Counted from the stretch's first letter, positions 1 through 9,360 are shown. The stretch: 64,000 nt of DNA from Vreelandella neptunia (GCF_034479615.1 NZ_CP140255.1:2976001-3040000); one strand, 5' to 3'. Numbers and translations are program-made. Notes: generated by a model from the sequence alone, not told the origin.

Positions 1-2
1 GC

Positions 3-1241
3 GCCACCACTTACTACCTTGATCGTGATGGGACACCCTCAGGGCCGGAGCACGACTTGGTCGAGTCGTTCGCCGCCGCCAACGACTGGCAAGTTGAGTG
101 GACGCTGCTGGAATCTACCTCGGAGGTGCTGCAAGCCCTGAAAGACGGTGAGATTCAGCTTGCCGCCGCAGGCCTTACCCACCTCCCTTCCCGGGACGAG
201 CAATTTACCCAAGGACCCACCCACACCGATATCGTCGAGCAACTGGTTTGCCACCGGGATATGCGCCCCCTACCACGCCAAGTAGAGGAAATGGCGGGAG
301 TCGACATCCACGTCACGGCGGATTCCAGCTACGCGGAAAAGCTCCAGAGCTTGGTCAACCAATACACTGGTATCGCCTTTGAGGAGGATCCTCGCACTAC
401 CGAAATGCTGCTCACCGAAGTGGCCGATAAGCGCATTGACTGCACCTTAGCCGATTCCAATATTGTTAGGTTAGTGCGGCGCCACTTCCCACACTTGGAA
501 GTGGCTATGAATCTCACCAGCGGTGATCGATTAGGCTGGTATTTCGCCCCAGACCACCAGGCACTCGCCAAGCTTGCCGATCAATGGATGGACAGCAGCG
601 ACGGGCAAGAATACACCGCTAGGGTCATGCAGCATTATTATGCTTACATCGGTGATTTCGATTTCGTCGACCTACGTGCGCTCAACAAACGCATAAACGA
701 GCGTCTGCCTAACTTTATCGATCTTTTCCTAGATGCCGAGGATGAAACCGGGATGCCCGCCGACCTGCTCGCCGCCCTGGCTTACCAGGAATCGCATTGG
801 GATCCCCAAGCCACTTCCCCAACGGGCGTGCGAGGCATCATGATGTTAACCCAAAATACCGCCGAATCCCTCGGTGTCGATAATCGCTTAAACCCGGCCG
901 AAGCTATCGACGGCGGCGCCCGCTATCTCGCTGATCGCCATCAACGCCTACCCGACACCCTCCCCGAGCCGGATCGTACCTACCTAGCCCTGGCAAGTTA
1001 CAACATTGGTCGCGGCCACGTGCTTGACGCTCAACAGCTGGCCCGCGACCTGGGCAAGAATCCGAACTCCTGGGAAGACATGAAAGACGTGCTGCCGCTC
1101 AAGGCAGATAAGCGTTATTACCCACAGACCCGCTATGGCTATGCACGGGGCTATGAACCCGTTCACTATGTTCAGCGAATCCGCAACTATCAAGACGTAA
1201 TTAGTGCAGCGCTCGTGTCGTTACCGCTAGAGGATGACTGA
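3..1241 (+). CDS. mltF: Membrane-bound lytic murein transglycosylase F, 5' partial
   Basis: Cleaves peptidoglycan glycan strands between MurNAc and GlcNAc, forming 1,6-anhydro ends, at the outer membrane facing the periplasm. The frame is open from base 3, so the N-terminus (signal peptide and start of the binding-protein-like domain) lies outside the window; about 412 codons remain against about 500 in the family. The first half resembles a family 3 solute-binding domain. The C-terminal half is an SLT lysozyme-like domain, with the catalytic Glu in the YQESHWDP motif and the GVRGIMMLT and ALASYNIGRGH motifs. A tRNA gene follows. The TTG at base 57 is not a credible start because homologous sequence continues upstream. 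Confidence 0.93.
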   Translation, partial: ATTYYLDRDGTPSGPEHDLVESFAAANDWQVEWTLLESTSEVLQALKDGEIQLAAAGLTHLPSRDEQFTQGPTHTDIVEQLVCHRDMRPLPRQVEEMAGVDIHVTADSSYAEKLQSLVNQYTGIAFEEDPRTTEMLLTEVADKRIDCTLADSNIVRLVRRHFPHLEVAMNLTSGDRLGWYFAPDHQALAKLADQWMDSSDGQEYTARVMQHYYAYIGDFDFVDLRALNKRINERLPNFIDLFLDAEDETGMPADLLAALAYQESHWDPQATSPTGVRGIMMLTQNTAESLGVDNRLNPAEAIDGGARYLADRHQRLPDTLPEPDRTYLALASYNIGRGHVLDAQQLARDLGKNPNSWEDMKDVLPLKADKRYYPQTRYGYARGYEPVHYVQRIRNYQDVISAALVSLPLEDD

Positions 1242-1270
1242 CAGCACACTCCTCCTTGCGCAACAAATAC

Positions 1271-1299
1271 TTGACGGACAGCATATTGCTGAGTAATAT
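1271..1299 (+). promoter_or_regulatory. Sigma-70 promoter of the tRNA-Met gene
   Basis: TTGACG (1271-1276) and TAATAT (1294-1299) are separated by 17 bases. A C-rich stretch follows before the tRNA at 1315, as expected for a stringently controlled stable-RNA promoter. Confidence 0.7.
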
Positions 1300-1314
1300 T
1301 CGCCCCCGTTGAAA

Positions 1315-1391
1315 GGCTACGTAGCTCAGCTGGTTAGAGCACATCACTCATAATGATGGGGTCCCCTGTTCAAATCAGGGCGTAGCCACCA
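1315..1391 (+). tRNA. tRNA-Met (CAT), elongator type
   Basis: A 77-base cloverleaf with encoded CCA. The acceptor stem GGCTACG pairs with CGTAGCC, and the anticodon loop CTCATAA carries CAT in a CATCA/TGATG stem. It closely resembles the E. coli elongator tRNA-Met and lacks the unpaired first base and GGG/CCC anticodon stem of initiator tRNA. It is a single gene with its own promoter and terminator. Confidence 0.95.
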
Positions 1392-1401
1392 AATTAATGC
1401 C

Positions 1402-1433
1402 AAAAGCCCGCTGATTCTGTCAGCGGGCTTTTT
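1402..1433 (+). terminator. Rho-independent terminator after tRNA-Met
   Basis: A 13-base perfect stem (AAAAGCCCGCTGA / TCAGCGGGCTTTT) runs into a T tract. The A tract on the other side could also make it stop transcription from the minus-strand aminopeptidase gene. Confidence 0.85.
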
Positions 1434-1453
1434 GTTTATGTGCAGCTAAGGAA

Positions 1454-2773
1454 TCAGTTTAGCTTTGCACGATTTAAGAATCCCACCAATGCGCGGGTTA
1501 GGTGCTCAACATCTTTAGTACCCGCGGTTTCCCGAATCGAATGCATCGCCCACTGAGGCACACCCACATCAATGGTGGGCACTCCCAACTCGGTGGCGGT
1601 AATCGGGCCAATCGTACTGCCGCAGCCCATATCCGCCCGGGTAACAAACGACTGCACGGGTACGTCCGACTCGCGACATACATCTCGAAACAGTGCGCCA
1701 GTGACACTATTGGTGGCGTAGCGCTGGCTCGCATTCACCTTGATCACCGGGCCACCGTTAATCGCCGGGCCGTGCCGTTCATCATGCTTATCGCGAAAAT
1801 TAGGGTGTAGCGCATGGGCGTTATCGCAAGAGATCATCAACGACGATTGAATCAGTTGAATCAGCGACTCTTCGCTTCCCTTTTCACTCCCCCTGCCCCC
1901 GAGTTGGGCATTAATGCGCCTCAACACATCTGCCAAGAAAGGGCCTTGGGCACCACAGGCGCTCGCACTGCCGACTTCCTCATGGTCATTAGCCACCAAC
2001 AAAGCGCCTTGGCTGCCATCGCAAGCCAAGAGCGCTTCTAAACCAATGAAGCAGGAGAGCAGGTTATCCAATCGGGCGCTGGCCACCAGCTCTTGCTTAA
2101 CGCCGATCAGCGATGGCGGCTGAACATCGTAAAAGCCTAATTCAAAGTCAACTACTTCCACAGCACGCAGGCCGTGCTGCTCTTCTAGCCACTGCGCCAC
2201 TAGTTCGCCTAGCGTCGTTGCCTCGCTTTGCATCAACACCGGCGCCATCTGCGTCTGCGGGTTAATCGGACGGCCACTGTTCACGTCACGATCAAGGTGA
2301 ATCGCCAGGCTCGGCACAATGGCAATTGCCCGATCGACATTAAGCAATACGCTTTCCAAGCGACCATCCGCATGGCGCACATATACCCGCCCAGCCAGCC
2401 CCAGGTCACGGTCAAACCACGGTGCCAGCAAGACACCACCGTAAACCTGCACTCCCAACTGAAGCCAGCCTGCAGAGCTCTGTGTGGCGTTAGGCTTTAG
2501 ATGCAGCCCCGGGCTATCAGTGTGAGCACCGATCATACGCAACGCTGTCAATTCAGACTCAGGCAACTGAAAAGCAATAATAGCCGAGTCATTACGGGTG
2601 ACGTAGTAGCGCTTGCCCGGCGTTAGCTGCCAACTGGCCTTCTCTTCCAGCCGCTGAAAACCGGCTTGCTCCAATCGCGCAGCCATATTGCCTGCAGCGT
2701 GCCACGGGGTCGGTGATTGGCGCAGAAAATCGCATAACCGCGTTAAACGATCAGCGTTGAAAGTCTCGGACAT
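1454..2773 (-). CDS. apeB: M18 family aminopeptidase
   Basis: A cytosolic metallo-aminopeptidase of family M18 (aspartyl aminopeptidase type) that removes N-terminal residues, often acidic, from peptides and uses a two-metal centre. Metal-ligand motifs are visible in order: GAHTDSPGLHLKP near the N-terminus, NDHEEVGSAS in the middle, and CDNAHALHPNF followed by RADMGCGSTIGP near the C-terminus. At about 439 residues it is full length. An in-frame ATG at 2785 exists, but GAGGA lies five to six bases before the ATG at 2773, so the protein probably begins MSETFNADRL. It is monocistronic and divergent from prc. Confidence 0.92.
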   Translation of the reverse strand: MSETFNADRLTRLCDFLRQSPTPWHAAGNMAARLEQAGFQRLEEKASWQLTPGKRYYVTRNDSAIIAFQLPESELTALRMIGAHTDSPGLHLKPNATQSSAGWLQLGVQVYGGVLLAPWFDRDLGLAGRVYVRHADGRLESVLLNVDRAIAIVPSLAIHLDRDVNSGRPINPQTQMAPVLMQSEATTLGELVAQWLEEQHGLRAVEVVDFELGFYDVQPPSLIGVKQELVASARLDNLLSCFIGLEALLACDGSQGALLVANDHEEVGSASACGAQGPFLADVLRRINAQLGGRGSEKGSEESLIQLIQSSLMISCDNAHALHPNFRDKHDERHGPAINGGPVIKVNASQRYATNSVTGALFRDVCRESDVPVQSFVTRADMGCGSTIGPITATELGVPTIDVGVPQWAMHSIRETAGTKDVEHLTRALVGFLNRAKLN

Positions 2774-2911
2774 GGAAATCCTCATAACAGTAATGATTGA
2801 GTCTCATCGCGCAGGCGACCTGCTACAATAGTCCCTCGACCTACGCAACTCATGGGTCATATGCGAGTCTAGGGAAGAATGAGTGTACACAAATCCGGGA
2901 GAGCTTGACTG

Positions 2912-4999
2912 ATGAGCTTGTTTGCAACGCTTTCGCGTTCGGTCGCCCTGGCTGTCATGCTGGTTGTTACCAGCCCAGCCGCCTTGGCGCAACTTGAGCC
3001 GACCGACGAACAACGCCAGGCGGCAGTGGAAATTGCGGACTCGCTCCGCTACGGCCATTATGCTGATATTACATTTGATGAAGCGTGGTCGCAGGATGCT
3101 TTCCAACGCTATTTGGATATTCTGGACGGCCAGCGCGCCTACTTGCTGCGCAGTGATATCGAGCCCTATCGTCACTTAGAGACGGGCATGGCAGACGCTC
3201 TCTTCAATGGCGAGTTAGATGATGCATTTGATCTCTATAACACTTTTAGTGATCGGCAGCAGTCGCGCCTTGAGTCGCTACTGGCAAAGCTGGACGAAGG
3301 CCTTGATTTCGATTTTGAGAGCAACGAGCGCCTAGAAATTGATCGTGAAGAGTCGCCCTGGGCATCCAGGCAAAGCGAGCTAGACGAGCTATGGCGCAAG
3401 CGGCTTAAAAACGACGCTTTAACACTCGCTCTTACCGACCAGGACAGTGAACAGATTGAAGACAACCTGCGCCAGCGCTACGAAGGTCAACTGACCCGGC
3501 TGGAGCAAACCGAATCTGAAGACGTGTTTGGCGTATTAATGGCAGCCGTTACCAGCAGTATTGACCCACACACGGGCTACCTATCCCCTCGCCAGGGCGA
3601 ATCCTTCGATATACAGATGAGCCTCTCCCTTGAGGGCATTGGCGCTCTACTTCAGTCGGACGGAGAATATGTCAAAGTCTCCAGTCTTGTGCCCGGCGGC
3701 CCAGCGGAGCGCGCTGGCGTACTTGAGCCAGCGGATCGCATCATCGCCGTAGGCCAGGAAGAGGGTGAGATGGTCAATGTGGTCGGCATGCGCCTGGACA
3801 ACGTGGTGGATCTGATTCGCGGCCCCAAAGGTTCCGTCGTTCGTTTGGACGTGGTACCTGCCCAAGCGGTGGATATGACCCGCTCGCAAACCGTTGAGAT
3901 TACCCGCGACACCGTTAGCCTTGAAGACCAAGCCGCCCACGGCGAAGTGATTGAAGTCGAGCGTGACGGAGAACCTCACCGTCTAGGGGTGATTAACATC
4001 CCGACGTTCTACGTCGATTTTGACGCTTGGCAAGCGGGTGAAGAGGAGTATCGCAGCACTACTCGCGATGTTGCCAAAGAAGTTGAACGCCTTAAAGAAG
4101 AGGGCGTGGAAGGTATCGTGCTGGATCTGCGCAACAACGGCGGCGGCGCGCTACAGGAAGCCAACTCGCTTATTGGCCTGTTTATCGATCGCGGCCCCAC
4201 CGTACAAGTGCGCGATGCCCAGGGGCGTATTCAACTGTATGGCGACAGCGAAGCAGGTACACTTTATGACGGCCCGCTAGGGGTGCTGGTCAATCGCCTC
4301 TCCGCCTCTGCCTCGGAAATCTTTGCCGGTGCGATTCAAGACTACGGTCGCGGCTTAGTACTGGGCACGCCGACGTTTGGCAAGGGCACCGTGCAGACGC
4401 TCAACGAGCTGAGCCATGGTCAGATCAAACTGACTCGCGCCAAGTTCTACCGCATTTCCGGCGACAGCACCCAGAATCGCGGCGTTGAGCCGGACATCGA
4501 CTTCCCCAGCCTAATTGACCCCGAGCGTATTGGTGAGAGCAGCCTGGATAATGCCCTAGCTTGGGACACCGTTCAGAACGTTCAGTATCGCCGCTATGGC
4601 GAACCTGAAACCATGCTGGACAAGCTGATAGCCCAGCACGACGCACGAGCCCAGGACAACGCCAACTTCCGCTATTTAGAGCGCCAGTCCACGCTTGCCC
4701 GCCAGTTACGCGAGCAGCACACAAGCGTGAGCTTAAATCGCGAGCAGCGTCAGCGTGAAATGGAAGCCCAGGAAGCCGAACAGCTTTCGCTGGAAAACCA
4801 ACGCCGCCGTGCACTGGGCCTTGAAGAACTGGACGAGTGGATGGATGCCCGCACGGACGAACCAGATAACACCGAAGAGGCGGATAGCACAGAGGATGAC
4901 GCAACGGCCGTTGACCGCGCTTATGTGCTCGAATCAGCTGAAATCCTGCTCGACTATGCTCACTTGCAAGACTCTCAGCGGCTAGCCGCCAAGCGCTAA
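2912..4999 (+). CDS. prc: Carboxy-terminal processing (tail-specific) protease Prc
   Basis: A periplasmic Ser-Lys protease of family S41 that degrades or trims proteins with nonpolar C-termini; in E. coli it acts on FtsI and, with NlpI, on a peptidoglycan hydrolase. The N-terminus is a signal peptide ending near SPAALA-Q. An N-terminal helical domain, a PDZ domain (about residues 240-330) and the S41 core follow. By spacing to the E. coli enzyme the nucleophile is Ser466 in SASASEIFAG and the base is Lys491 in FGKGTVQT, with Asp477 between them. A charged helical tail completes 695 residues, a normal length. A strong terminator follows. Confidence 0.95.
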   Translation: MSLFATLSRSVALAVMLVVTSPAALAQLEPTDEQRQAAVEIADSLRYGHYADITFDEAWSQDAFQRYLDILDGQRAYLLRSDIEPYRHLETGMADALFNGELDDAFDLYNTFSDRQQSRLESLLAKLDEGLDFDFESNERLEIDREESPWASRQSELDELWRKRLKNDALTLALTDQDSEQIEDNLRQRYEGQLTRLEQTESEDVFGVLMAAVTSSIDPHTGYLSPRQGESFDIQMSLSLEGIGALLQSDGEYVKVSSLVPGGPAERAGVLEPADRIIAVGQEEGEMVNVVGMRLDNVVDLIRGPKGSVVRLDVVPAQAVDMTRSQTVEITRDTVSLEDQAAHGEVIEVERDGEPHRLGVINIPTFYVDFDAWQAGEEEYRSTTRDVAKEVERLKEEGVEGIVLDLRNNGGGALQEANSLIGLFIDRGPTVQVRDAQGRIQLYGDSEAGTLYDGPLGVLVNRLSASASEIFAGAIQDYGRGLVLGTPTFGKGTVQTLNELSHGQIKLTRAKFYRISGDSTQNRGVEPDIDFPSLIDPERIGESSLDNALAWDTVQNVQYRRYGEPETMLDKLIAQHDARAQDNANFRYLERQSTLARQLREQHTSVSLNREQRQREMEAQEAEQLSLENQRRRALGLEELDEWMDARTDEPDNTEEADSTEDDATAVDRAYVLESAEILLDYAHLQDSQRLAAKR

Positions 5000-5024
5000 A
5001 TACGCTGAGTTAAAGTAAGCTGTA

Positions 5025-5058
5025 AAAAACGCCGCCCCTTCGCAAGGGGCGGCGTTTT
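5025..5058 (+). terminator. Rho-independent terminator after prc
   Basis: GCCGCCCCTT and AAGGGGCGGC form a 10-base GC stem with a CGC loop, flanked by an A tract and a T tract. It probably works in both directions, for prc and for the convergent ArsR gene. Confidence 0.88.
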
Positions 5059-5084
5059 GGTTTTAACATTCTGGCCTTAACCCT

Positions 5085-5114
5085 GATTTCAACATAGCGG
5101 ATTTCAACACAGAA
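5085..5114. repeat. 15-base tandem duplication across the arsR stop codon
   Basis: GATTTCAACATAGCG (5085-5099) is followed directly by GATTTCAACACAGAA (5100-5114). The right copy contains the stop codon (5104-5106) and last codons of the ArsR gene; the left copy lies just outside it. Confidence 0.75.
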
Positions 5115-5469
5115 CCGCCAGACGCGCTGGCCGGTCACCCATTTTGGTTAGGCGCCGAGTCAGCGCCGCTAACTGGACGGCACTGCCCTGACTACCCGCA
5201 CGAATAATTTCATGAGCCCAGGCAGGTAACTGGGAGGCAAGCCGGTAATAAACCCACTGCCCCTCGCGCTGGTCACTTAGCAACCCACACTGACGCAGCT
5301 GAGCCAAGTGGCGGGATACTTTAGGCTGCGATTCCTGCAACGCATAGGTCATTTCGCACACGCAAAGCTCCTGCTCTTGAGCCACCAGGAGCACCAACAT
5401 CAAACGTGTCTCATCGCTCAAACATTTAAACACCTGCAAGGCTTGCGGTGTATTCACTTTGCCTACCAT
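5104..5469 (-). CDS. ArsR-family metalloregulator
   Basis: A winged-helix repressor of 121 residues, of the type that leaves DNA on binding As(III), Sb(III) or a soft metal. The thiol signature ELCVCEM sits at about residues 34-40 in the sensor helix, followed by the recognition helix QPKVSRHLAQL; another Cys is the last residue. No arsenic or metal efflux genes lie beside it, so its target is elsewhere or has been lost. There is no good ribosome site before the ATG at 5469. A 14-base duplication over the start creates an upstream ATG (5481-5483) opening a six-codon frame that stops at 5463-5465, overlapping the arsR start; coupling is possible but speculative. The ATG choice is moderately sure. 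Confidence 0.87.
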   Translation of the reverse strand: MVGKVNTPQALQVFKCLSDETRLMLVLLVAQEQELCVCEMTYALQESQPKVSRHLAQLRQCGLLSDQREGQWVYYRLASQLPAWAHEIIRAGSQGSAVQLAALTRRLTKMGDRPARLAVLC

Positions 5470-5489
5470 AAACTGACCACCATAAACTG
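5465..5489. repeat. 14-base-period duplication across the arsR start codon
   Basis: ACCATAAACTG occurs at 5465-5475 and again at 5479-5489. The left copy contains the arsR ATG (minus strand, 5467-5469); the right copy supplies a second, out-of-frame ATG upstream. Confidence 0.7.
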
Positions 5490-5614
5490 CCCAGACTGAT
5501 TGACCATGAGTAGTTTACGCCACAACAGTCAGACACGACAAAGCACCCGGGCGCCATTAGGCGGAGGGTGATAAGAGAGTAATTAGAACCACAAGAATAC
5601 CGGAAGGAATTAAA

Positions 5615-5690
5615 TGGCTCCTCGAGCAGGACTCGAACCTGCGACCCAATGATTAACAGTCATTTGCTCTACCAACTGAGCTATCGAGGA
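5615..5690 (-). tRNA. tRNA-Asn (GTT), distal copy
   Basis: A 76-base tRNA with encoded CCA. The acceptor stem TCCTCGA pairs with TCGAGGA; the anticodon loop carries GTT and the T arm contains GGTTCGAGTCC. It is the last of three copies transcribed leftward. Confidence 0.95.
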
Positions 5691-5786
5691 ACAGTGCACT
5701 ACCTGTTATATGAAAATATCCCTGTATCGGCATACCTAAAACAGCTAGCTAATACGCAGTACCTGTGAAGTACTGATGTAACAACT

Positions 5787-5862
5787 TGGCTCCTCGAGCA
5801 GGACTCGAACCTGCGACCCAATGATTAACAGTCATTTGCTCTACCAACTGAGCTATCGAGGA
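5787..5862 (-). tRNA. tRNA-Asn (GTT), middle copy
   Basis: Same 76-base sequence as the copies at 5615 and 5951, including CCA. About 96 bases separate it from the distal copy and 88 from the proximal one. No separate strong promoter is visible between the copies, so all three are probably processed from one transcript. Confidence 0.95.
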
Positions 5863-5870
5863 ACATATTA

Positions 5871-5898
5871 AGCTATCTTTCAAAAGCTATCTTTCAAA
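5871..5898. repeat. Exact 14-base tandem duplication between tRNA-Asn genes
   Basis: AGCTATCTTTCAAA is present twice without a gap (5871-5884 and 5885-5898), in the spacer just upstream of the middle tRNA-Asn. Confidence 0.8.
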
Positions 5899-5950
5899 CG
5901 CTCTCGTGTTAAAAGCGAAGCCAACTTGTTCACGAACATCAACAAGCGAT

Positions 5951-6026
5951 TGGCTCCTCGAGCAGGACTCGAACCTGCGACCCAATGATTAACAGTCATT
6001 TGCTCTACCAACTGAGCTATCGAGGA
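5951..6026 (-). tRNA. tRNA-Asn (GTT), promoter-proximal copy
   Basis: A 76-base tRNA with CCA and GTT anticodon, matching the other two. A strong minus-strand promoter lies at 6047-6074, just upstream. Confidence 0.95.
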
Positions 6027-6046
6027 ACTGCTTAAACACGGTGCGT

Positions 6047-6074
6047 AGTATACTCATAGAATCGTGAGGGTCAA
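6047..6074 (-). promoter_or_regulatory. Promoter of the tRNA-Asn array
   Basis: On the minus strand TTGACC (6069-6074) and TATACT (6047-6052) are 16 bases apart, followed by a GC-rich discriminator (ACGCACCGTG). This is a typical strong, stringently controlled tRNA promoter. Confidence 0.8.
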
Positions 6075-6224
6075 GTATCGATTATGGATGAACGCTAGCC
6101 GCTGGTTTCTTGTATCCGTATAATGCGCCAACTAACGATAGCGGTTTGGACACCCTCATTGCCGACCGCACGACAACACTCCATTCATCCTCGTCCCCCG
6201 ACGACTCATAGATGACAGGTACCG

Positions 6225-7568
6225 ATGGCGAAGAAGCTCTTCATCAAAACGCACGGCTGCCAAATGAACGAGTACGACTCCTCCCGTATGGCGGATCTAC
6301 TCGGCGAATCTCACCAGCTCGAACTCACTGATAATGAGCGTGAAGCCGATGTCATTTTGTTAAACACCTGCTCGATTCGCGAAAAAGCGCAGGAAAAAGT
6401 TTTTCATCAGCTGGGACGCTGGAAAAAACTTAAAGACGCCAACCCCAACCTGGTGATTGGCGTGGGTGGCTGCGTGGCGAGCCAGGAAGGCGAAGCAATC
6501 CGCAAGCGTGCCCCCCATGTGGACATGGTGTTCGGGCCGCAAACCCTGCACCGCGTGCCCTCAATGCTGGATGCCCGTGGCAATAACCAGATTGCGGCGG
6601 TGGATGTCACCTTTCCTGAGATCGAAAAGTTCGACCACCTGCCCAAGCCTTCTTCCGATGGCGCAACGGCGTTTGTGTCAATTATGGAAGGTTGCTCAAA
6701 GTACTGCACCTTCTGCGTGGTTCCCTACACCCGCGGCGAAGAGGTCTCGCGCCCCTTTGAGGCGGTGATGGATGAAGTCATCCACCTTTCCGACCAGGGC
6801 GTGCGAGAGATCAACCTGTTGGGCCAGAACGTCAATGCCTACCGCGGTGAAAACCAGCTAGGTGATGAAATCGACTTGGCCGAACTGATTGCCTGCGTTG
6901 CGGCAGTAGAGGGCATTGACCGCATTCGCTTTACCACCTCACACCCGGTGGAGTTTACTGACAGCCTAGTCGACGCCTTTGCCGATATCCCCGAACTGGT
7001 GAGCCACCTTCACCTACCGGTACAGTCGGGCTCAGACCGTATTCTTACTGCCATGAAGCGCGGGCATACGGCGGCCGAATACATTGAAAAGATGGAGCGC
7101 ATCCGCGCCAATCGCCCGGACATCAGCTTCTCTTCTGACTTCATCATCGGCTTCCCCGGCGAAACAGAAGAAGATTTTGAAGCGACGATGAATTTAATTC
7201 ATCAAATCGGCTTCGATCATTCGTTCAGCTTCGTTTACTCCGCACGCCCCGGCACACCTGCTTCTGGCCTGCCGGATGAAACACCGGAGAGTGTCAAAAA
7301 GCAGCGTCTGGCAATTCTGCAGGAGCGGATCATTCAGCAAACCGCGCAAATTAGCCGCCGCATGGTTGGCAGCACACAGCGTGTACTGGTTAACGGCTTT
7401 TCACCCCGCGACCCAGGCCAGCTCTCTGGGCGTACCGAGAATAACCGCGTGGTTAACTTCCGCGCTGCCAACCCCACCGAGCTGATCGGCTACTTTGTCG
7501 ATGTAGAGATCACTGAGGCATTTCCCAATTCGCTACGCGGTGAGCTTGCCTCACCTGAGCGCTATTGA
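6225..7568 (+). CDS. miaB: tRNA-2-methylthio-N6-dimethylallyladenosine synthase
   Basis: A radical-SAM methylthiotransferase that adds the 2-methylthio group to i6A37 in tRNAs reading UNN codons. Cys12, Cys49 and Cys83 of the N-terminal domain hold the sacrificial iron-sulfur cluster. Cys157, Cys161 and Cys164 ([10 protein letters not shown]) hold the SAM cluster, at the same positions as in E. coli. A TRAM RNA-binding domain ends the 447-residue protein. It is the first gene of a conserved five-gene run. A TATAAT at 6119-6124 could be the promoter -10 element, though no clear -35 is seen. Confidence 0.97.
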   Translation: MAKKLFIKTHGCQMNEYDSSRMADLLGESHQLELTDNEREADVILLNTCSIREKAQEKVFHQLGRWKKLKDANPNLVIGVGGCVASQEGEAIRKRAPHVDMVFGPQTLHRVPSMLDARGNNQIAAVDVTFPEIEKFDHLPKPSSDGATAFVSIMEGCSKYCTFCVVPYTRGEEVSRPFEAVMDEVIHLSDQGVREINLLGQNVNAYRGENQLGDEIDLAELIACVAAVEGIDRIRFTTSHPVEFTDSLVDAFADIPELVSHLHLPVQSGSDRILTAMKRGHTAAEYIEKMERIRANRPDISFSSDFIIGFPGETEEDFEATMNLIHQIGFDHSFSFVYSARPGTPASGLPDETPESVKKQRLAILQERIIQQTAQISRRMVGSTQRVLVNGFSPRDPGQLSGRTENNRVVNFRAANPTELIGYFVDVEITEAFPNSLRGELASPERY

Positions 7569-7590
7569 TCGTTCACTTATCACAGATCAT

Positions 7591-7611
7591 TGCCCCGCTT
7601 CGGGCGGGGCA
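7591..7611. other. GC-rich hairpin between miaB and ybeZ
   Basis: TGCCCCGC and GCGGGGCA form a perfect 8-base stem with a TTCGG loop, 22 bases after the miaB stop. No T run follows, so it looks like an RNA-stabilising or processing hairpin, or an attenuator, rather than a full terminator. Confidence 0.55.
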
Positions 7612-7653
7612 GTAAGCTGAACGATACACACACTAACGAGGGGTTCCCCACTC

Positions 7654-8733
7654 TTGAGCCAGCCAACACCTCAGGCCAATCGCATCATCACCTTAAGCCT
7701 TGAACCCAATGATCCGCAGCGCCTTGCTAGCCTTTGCGGCCAGCAGGACGAGCATTTGAAGCTGATTGAAAGCCGCCTAGATGTGACGCTGCGCAATCGG
7801 GGCAATGTGTTCCAACTGGCGGGCCCAGCCAACCGCATCAAAGCAGCGGCAAACGTGTTGGAACACCTCTATCGCGAAACAGCGGCGAGCGAACTTGACG
7901 CCGACACCGTGCACCTGTTCCTGCAAGAGTCCGGGCTTGAAGCGCTGGAAGAGGAAGAGGACGGCACCGGCAGCAGCGATGAAGTGATCATGCGCACCCC
8001 GCGTACCATGATCAAACCGCGCGGGCTCAACCAGCAGCGCTACGTTTCAAGCATCCGCGAACACGATATCAACTTCGGCATTGGCCCTGCGGGTACGGGT
8101 AAAACCTACCTCGCCGTTGCCGCCGCGGTTGAGGCACTCAACCAACAGGAAGTACGCCGCATCCTGCTCGTGCGCCCGGCGGTTGAAGCGGGTGAAAAAC
8201 TTGGCTTCTTGCCCGGCGACCTGGCCCAGAAAATCGATCCCTACCTGCGCCCTCTTTACGACGCCCTGTATGAAATGATCGGTTTTGAACAGGTGGCAAA
8301 ACTGATTGAGCGGCAGGTGATTGAGATTGCTCCGCTGGCCTATATGCGTGGCCGTACGCTCAATAACTCCTACATCATTCTGGATGAGAGTCAGAACACC
8401 ACCCCGGAGCAGATGAAAATGTTCCTGACCCGGATTGGTTTTGGCTCCACTGCCGTGATTACCGGCGACGTGACCCAGGTCGATCTACCTAAAGGACAGC
8501 GTTCAGGGCTGATTCAGGTGCTCGACGTGCTGAAAGACACTCAAGGCATCGGCGTCACCCACTTCGCCGCCAAGGATGTGGTACGCCACCCGCTGGTACA
8601 GCGCATTATCGAAGCTTACGATATGTTCGAATCCCAGCAGGAAGTGGAGGAGCGTGCCCGCCGCGAGGTGCGCCAGCAAGAGCGCGACGCACGAATGCAG
8701 GCACGTGAAGGCGCATGGGATAGTTCGCGATGA
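7654..8733 (+). CDS. ybeZ: PhoH-family ATPase YbeZ
   Basis: A cytoplasmic P-loop NTPase of the PhoH-like family, linked with YbeY in rRNA processing and ribosome quality control. A KH-like N-terminal region (about 20-75) precedes the ATPase core: Walker A GPAGTGKT at 144-151, then the Walker B region [10 protein letters not shown]. It has 359 residues, normal length. The start is TTG, chosen because GAGGGG lies ten bases upstream and no ATG is suitably placed. Its stop overlaps the ybeY start (ATGA), implying translational coupling. The C-terminal tail is rich in Arg, Glu and Gln. Confidence 0.94.
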   Translation: MSQPTPQANRIITLSLEPNDPQRLASLCGQQDEHLKLIESRLDVTLRNRGNVFQLAGPANRIKAAANVLEHLYRETAASELDADTVHLFLQESGLEALEEEEDGTGSSDEVIMRTPRTMIKPRGLNQQRYVSSIREHDINFGIGPAGTGKTYLAVAAAVEALNQQEVRRILLVRPAVEAGEKLGFLPGDLAQKIDPYLRPLYDALYEMIGFEQVAKLIERQVIEIAPLAYMRGRTLNNSYIILDESQNTTPEQMKMFLTRIGFGSTAVITGDVTQVDLPKGQRSGLIQVLDVLKDTQGIGVTHFAAKDVVRHPLVQRIIEAYDMFESQQEVEERARREVRQQERDARMQAREGAWDSSR

Positions 8734-9230
8734 GCGAGTCCATTGATGTCGTCGTCGACCGCCAGGCAGCGATTGACGAACCACGGCTACCCAGCCTGAC
8801 ACAGCTCACCCATTGGGTGGGCTGTGTGTTCGCCCACCACCCTGACGATCAGCGCCTTGAAGTGACTATTCGCTTTGTGGATGAGCTCGAAAGCCAAACG
8901 CTCAACCGTGATTACCGCGGCAAAGACAAAACCACTAACGTGCTGTCATTCCCTTTTGAGAGCCCGCCGGGTGTGGATTTACCGTTACTCGGCGACCTGG
9001 TGATTTGCCATGCTGTGGTAGCCAAAGAAGCCAGCGAGCAAGGCAAGCCAATTGAGCACCACTACGCTCATATGGTCGTGCATGGCATCCTGCATTTGAT
9101 GGGCTACGATCATATTGATGATCACGAAGCCGAGGAAATGGAGCAGTTTGAGCGTGAACTGTTGGCCGAGCTGAATATCCCTGACCCGTACGCTGACAAC
9201 ACTCCCATGCCCAATAGGGAAGACGCATAG
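8730..9230 (+). CDS. ybeY: Endoribonuclease YbeY
   Basis: A single-strand-specific metallo-endoribonuclease for 16S rRNA 3'-end maturation and 70S quality control. The zinc motif [11 protein letters not shown] near residue 115 supplies the three His ligands of the family signature. It has 166 residues, full length. It overlaps ybeZ by four bases and lies upstream of corC, as in E. coli. A 180-base gap follows, which may hold a separate start of transcription for corC-lnt. Confidence 0.96.
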   Translation: MSESIDVVVDRQAAIDEPRLPSLTQLTHWVGCVFAHHPDDQRLEVTIRFVDELESQTLNRDYRGKDKTTNVLSFPFESPPGVDLPLLGDLVICHAVVAKEASEQGKPIEHHYAHMVVHGILHLMGYDHIDDHEAEEMEQFERELLAELNIPDPYADNTPMPNREDA

Positions 9231-9327
9231 CCCCTTACCTCTTTATTATTTAACGGTGGGTGCGTTAAATCACGTAACAACTAATCTGGTACTATCCCCT
9301 GCTTCAGTGATAAAACAGCTACCTAAC

Positions 9328-9360
9328 GACATGGTTTCCATAAAGACATGGTTTCCATAA
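9328..9360. repeat. 17-base-period tandem duplication before corC
   Basis: GACATGGTTTCCATAA occurs at 9328-9343 and 9345-9360, one base apart, in the ybeY-corC gap. Confidence 0.8.

Noticed and set aside
57..1241. A complete mltF starting at the TTG at base 57
   Set aside because: The frame is open from base 3 and the residues before 57 (TTYYLDRDG) match the family, so the gene is truncated by the window edge.
4425..4904. A 159-codon minus-strand open frame
   Set aside because: It overlaps the well-supported prc catalytic and C-terminal region; its His/Cys/Arg-rich composition is that of a shadow frame.
5615..6026. Three regular repeats that could suggest a CRISPR array
   Set aside because: The repeats are complete tRNA-Asn genes with unequal spacers, not short palindromic repeats with uniform spacers.
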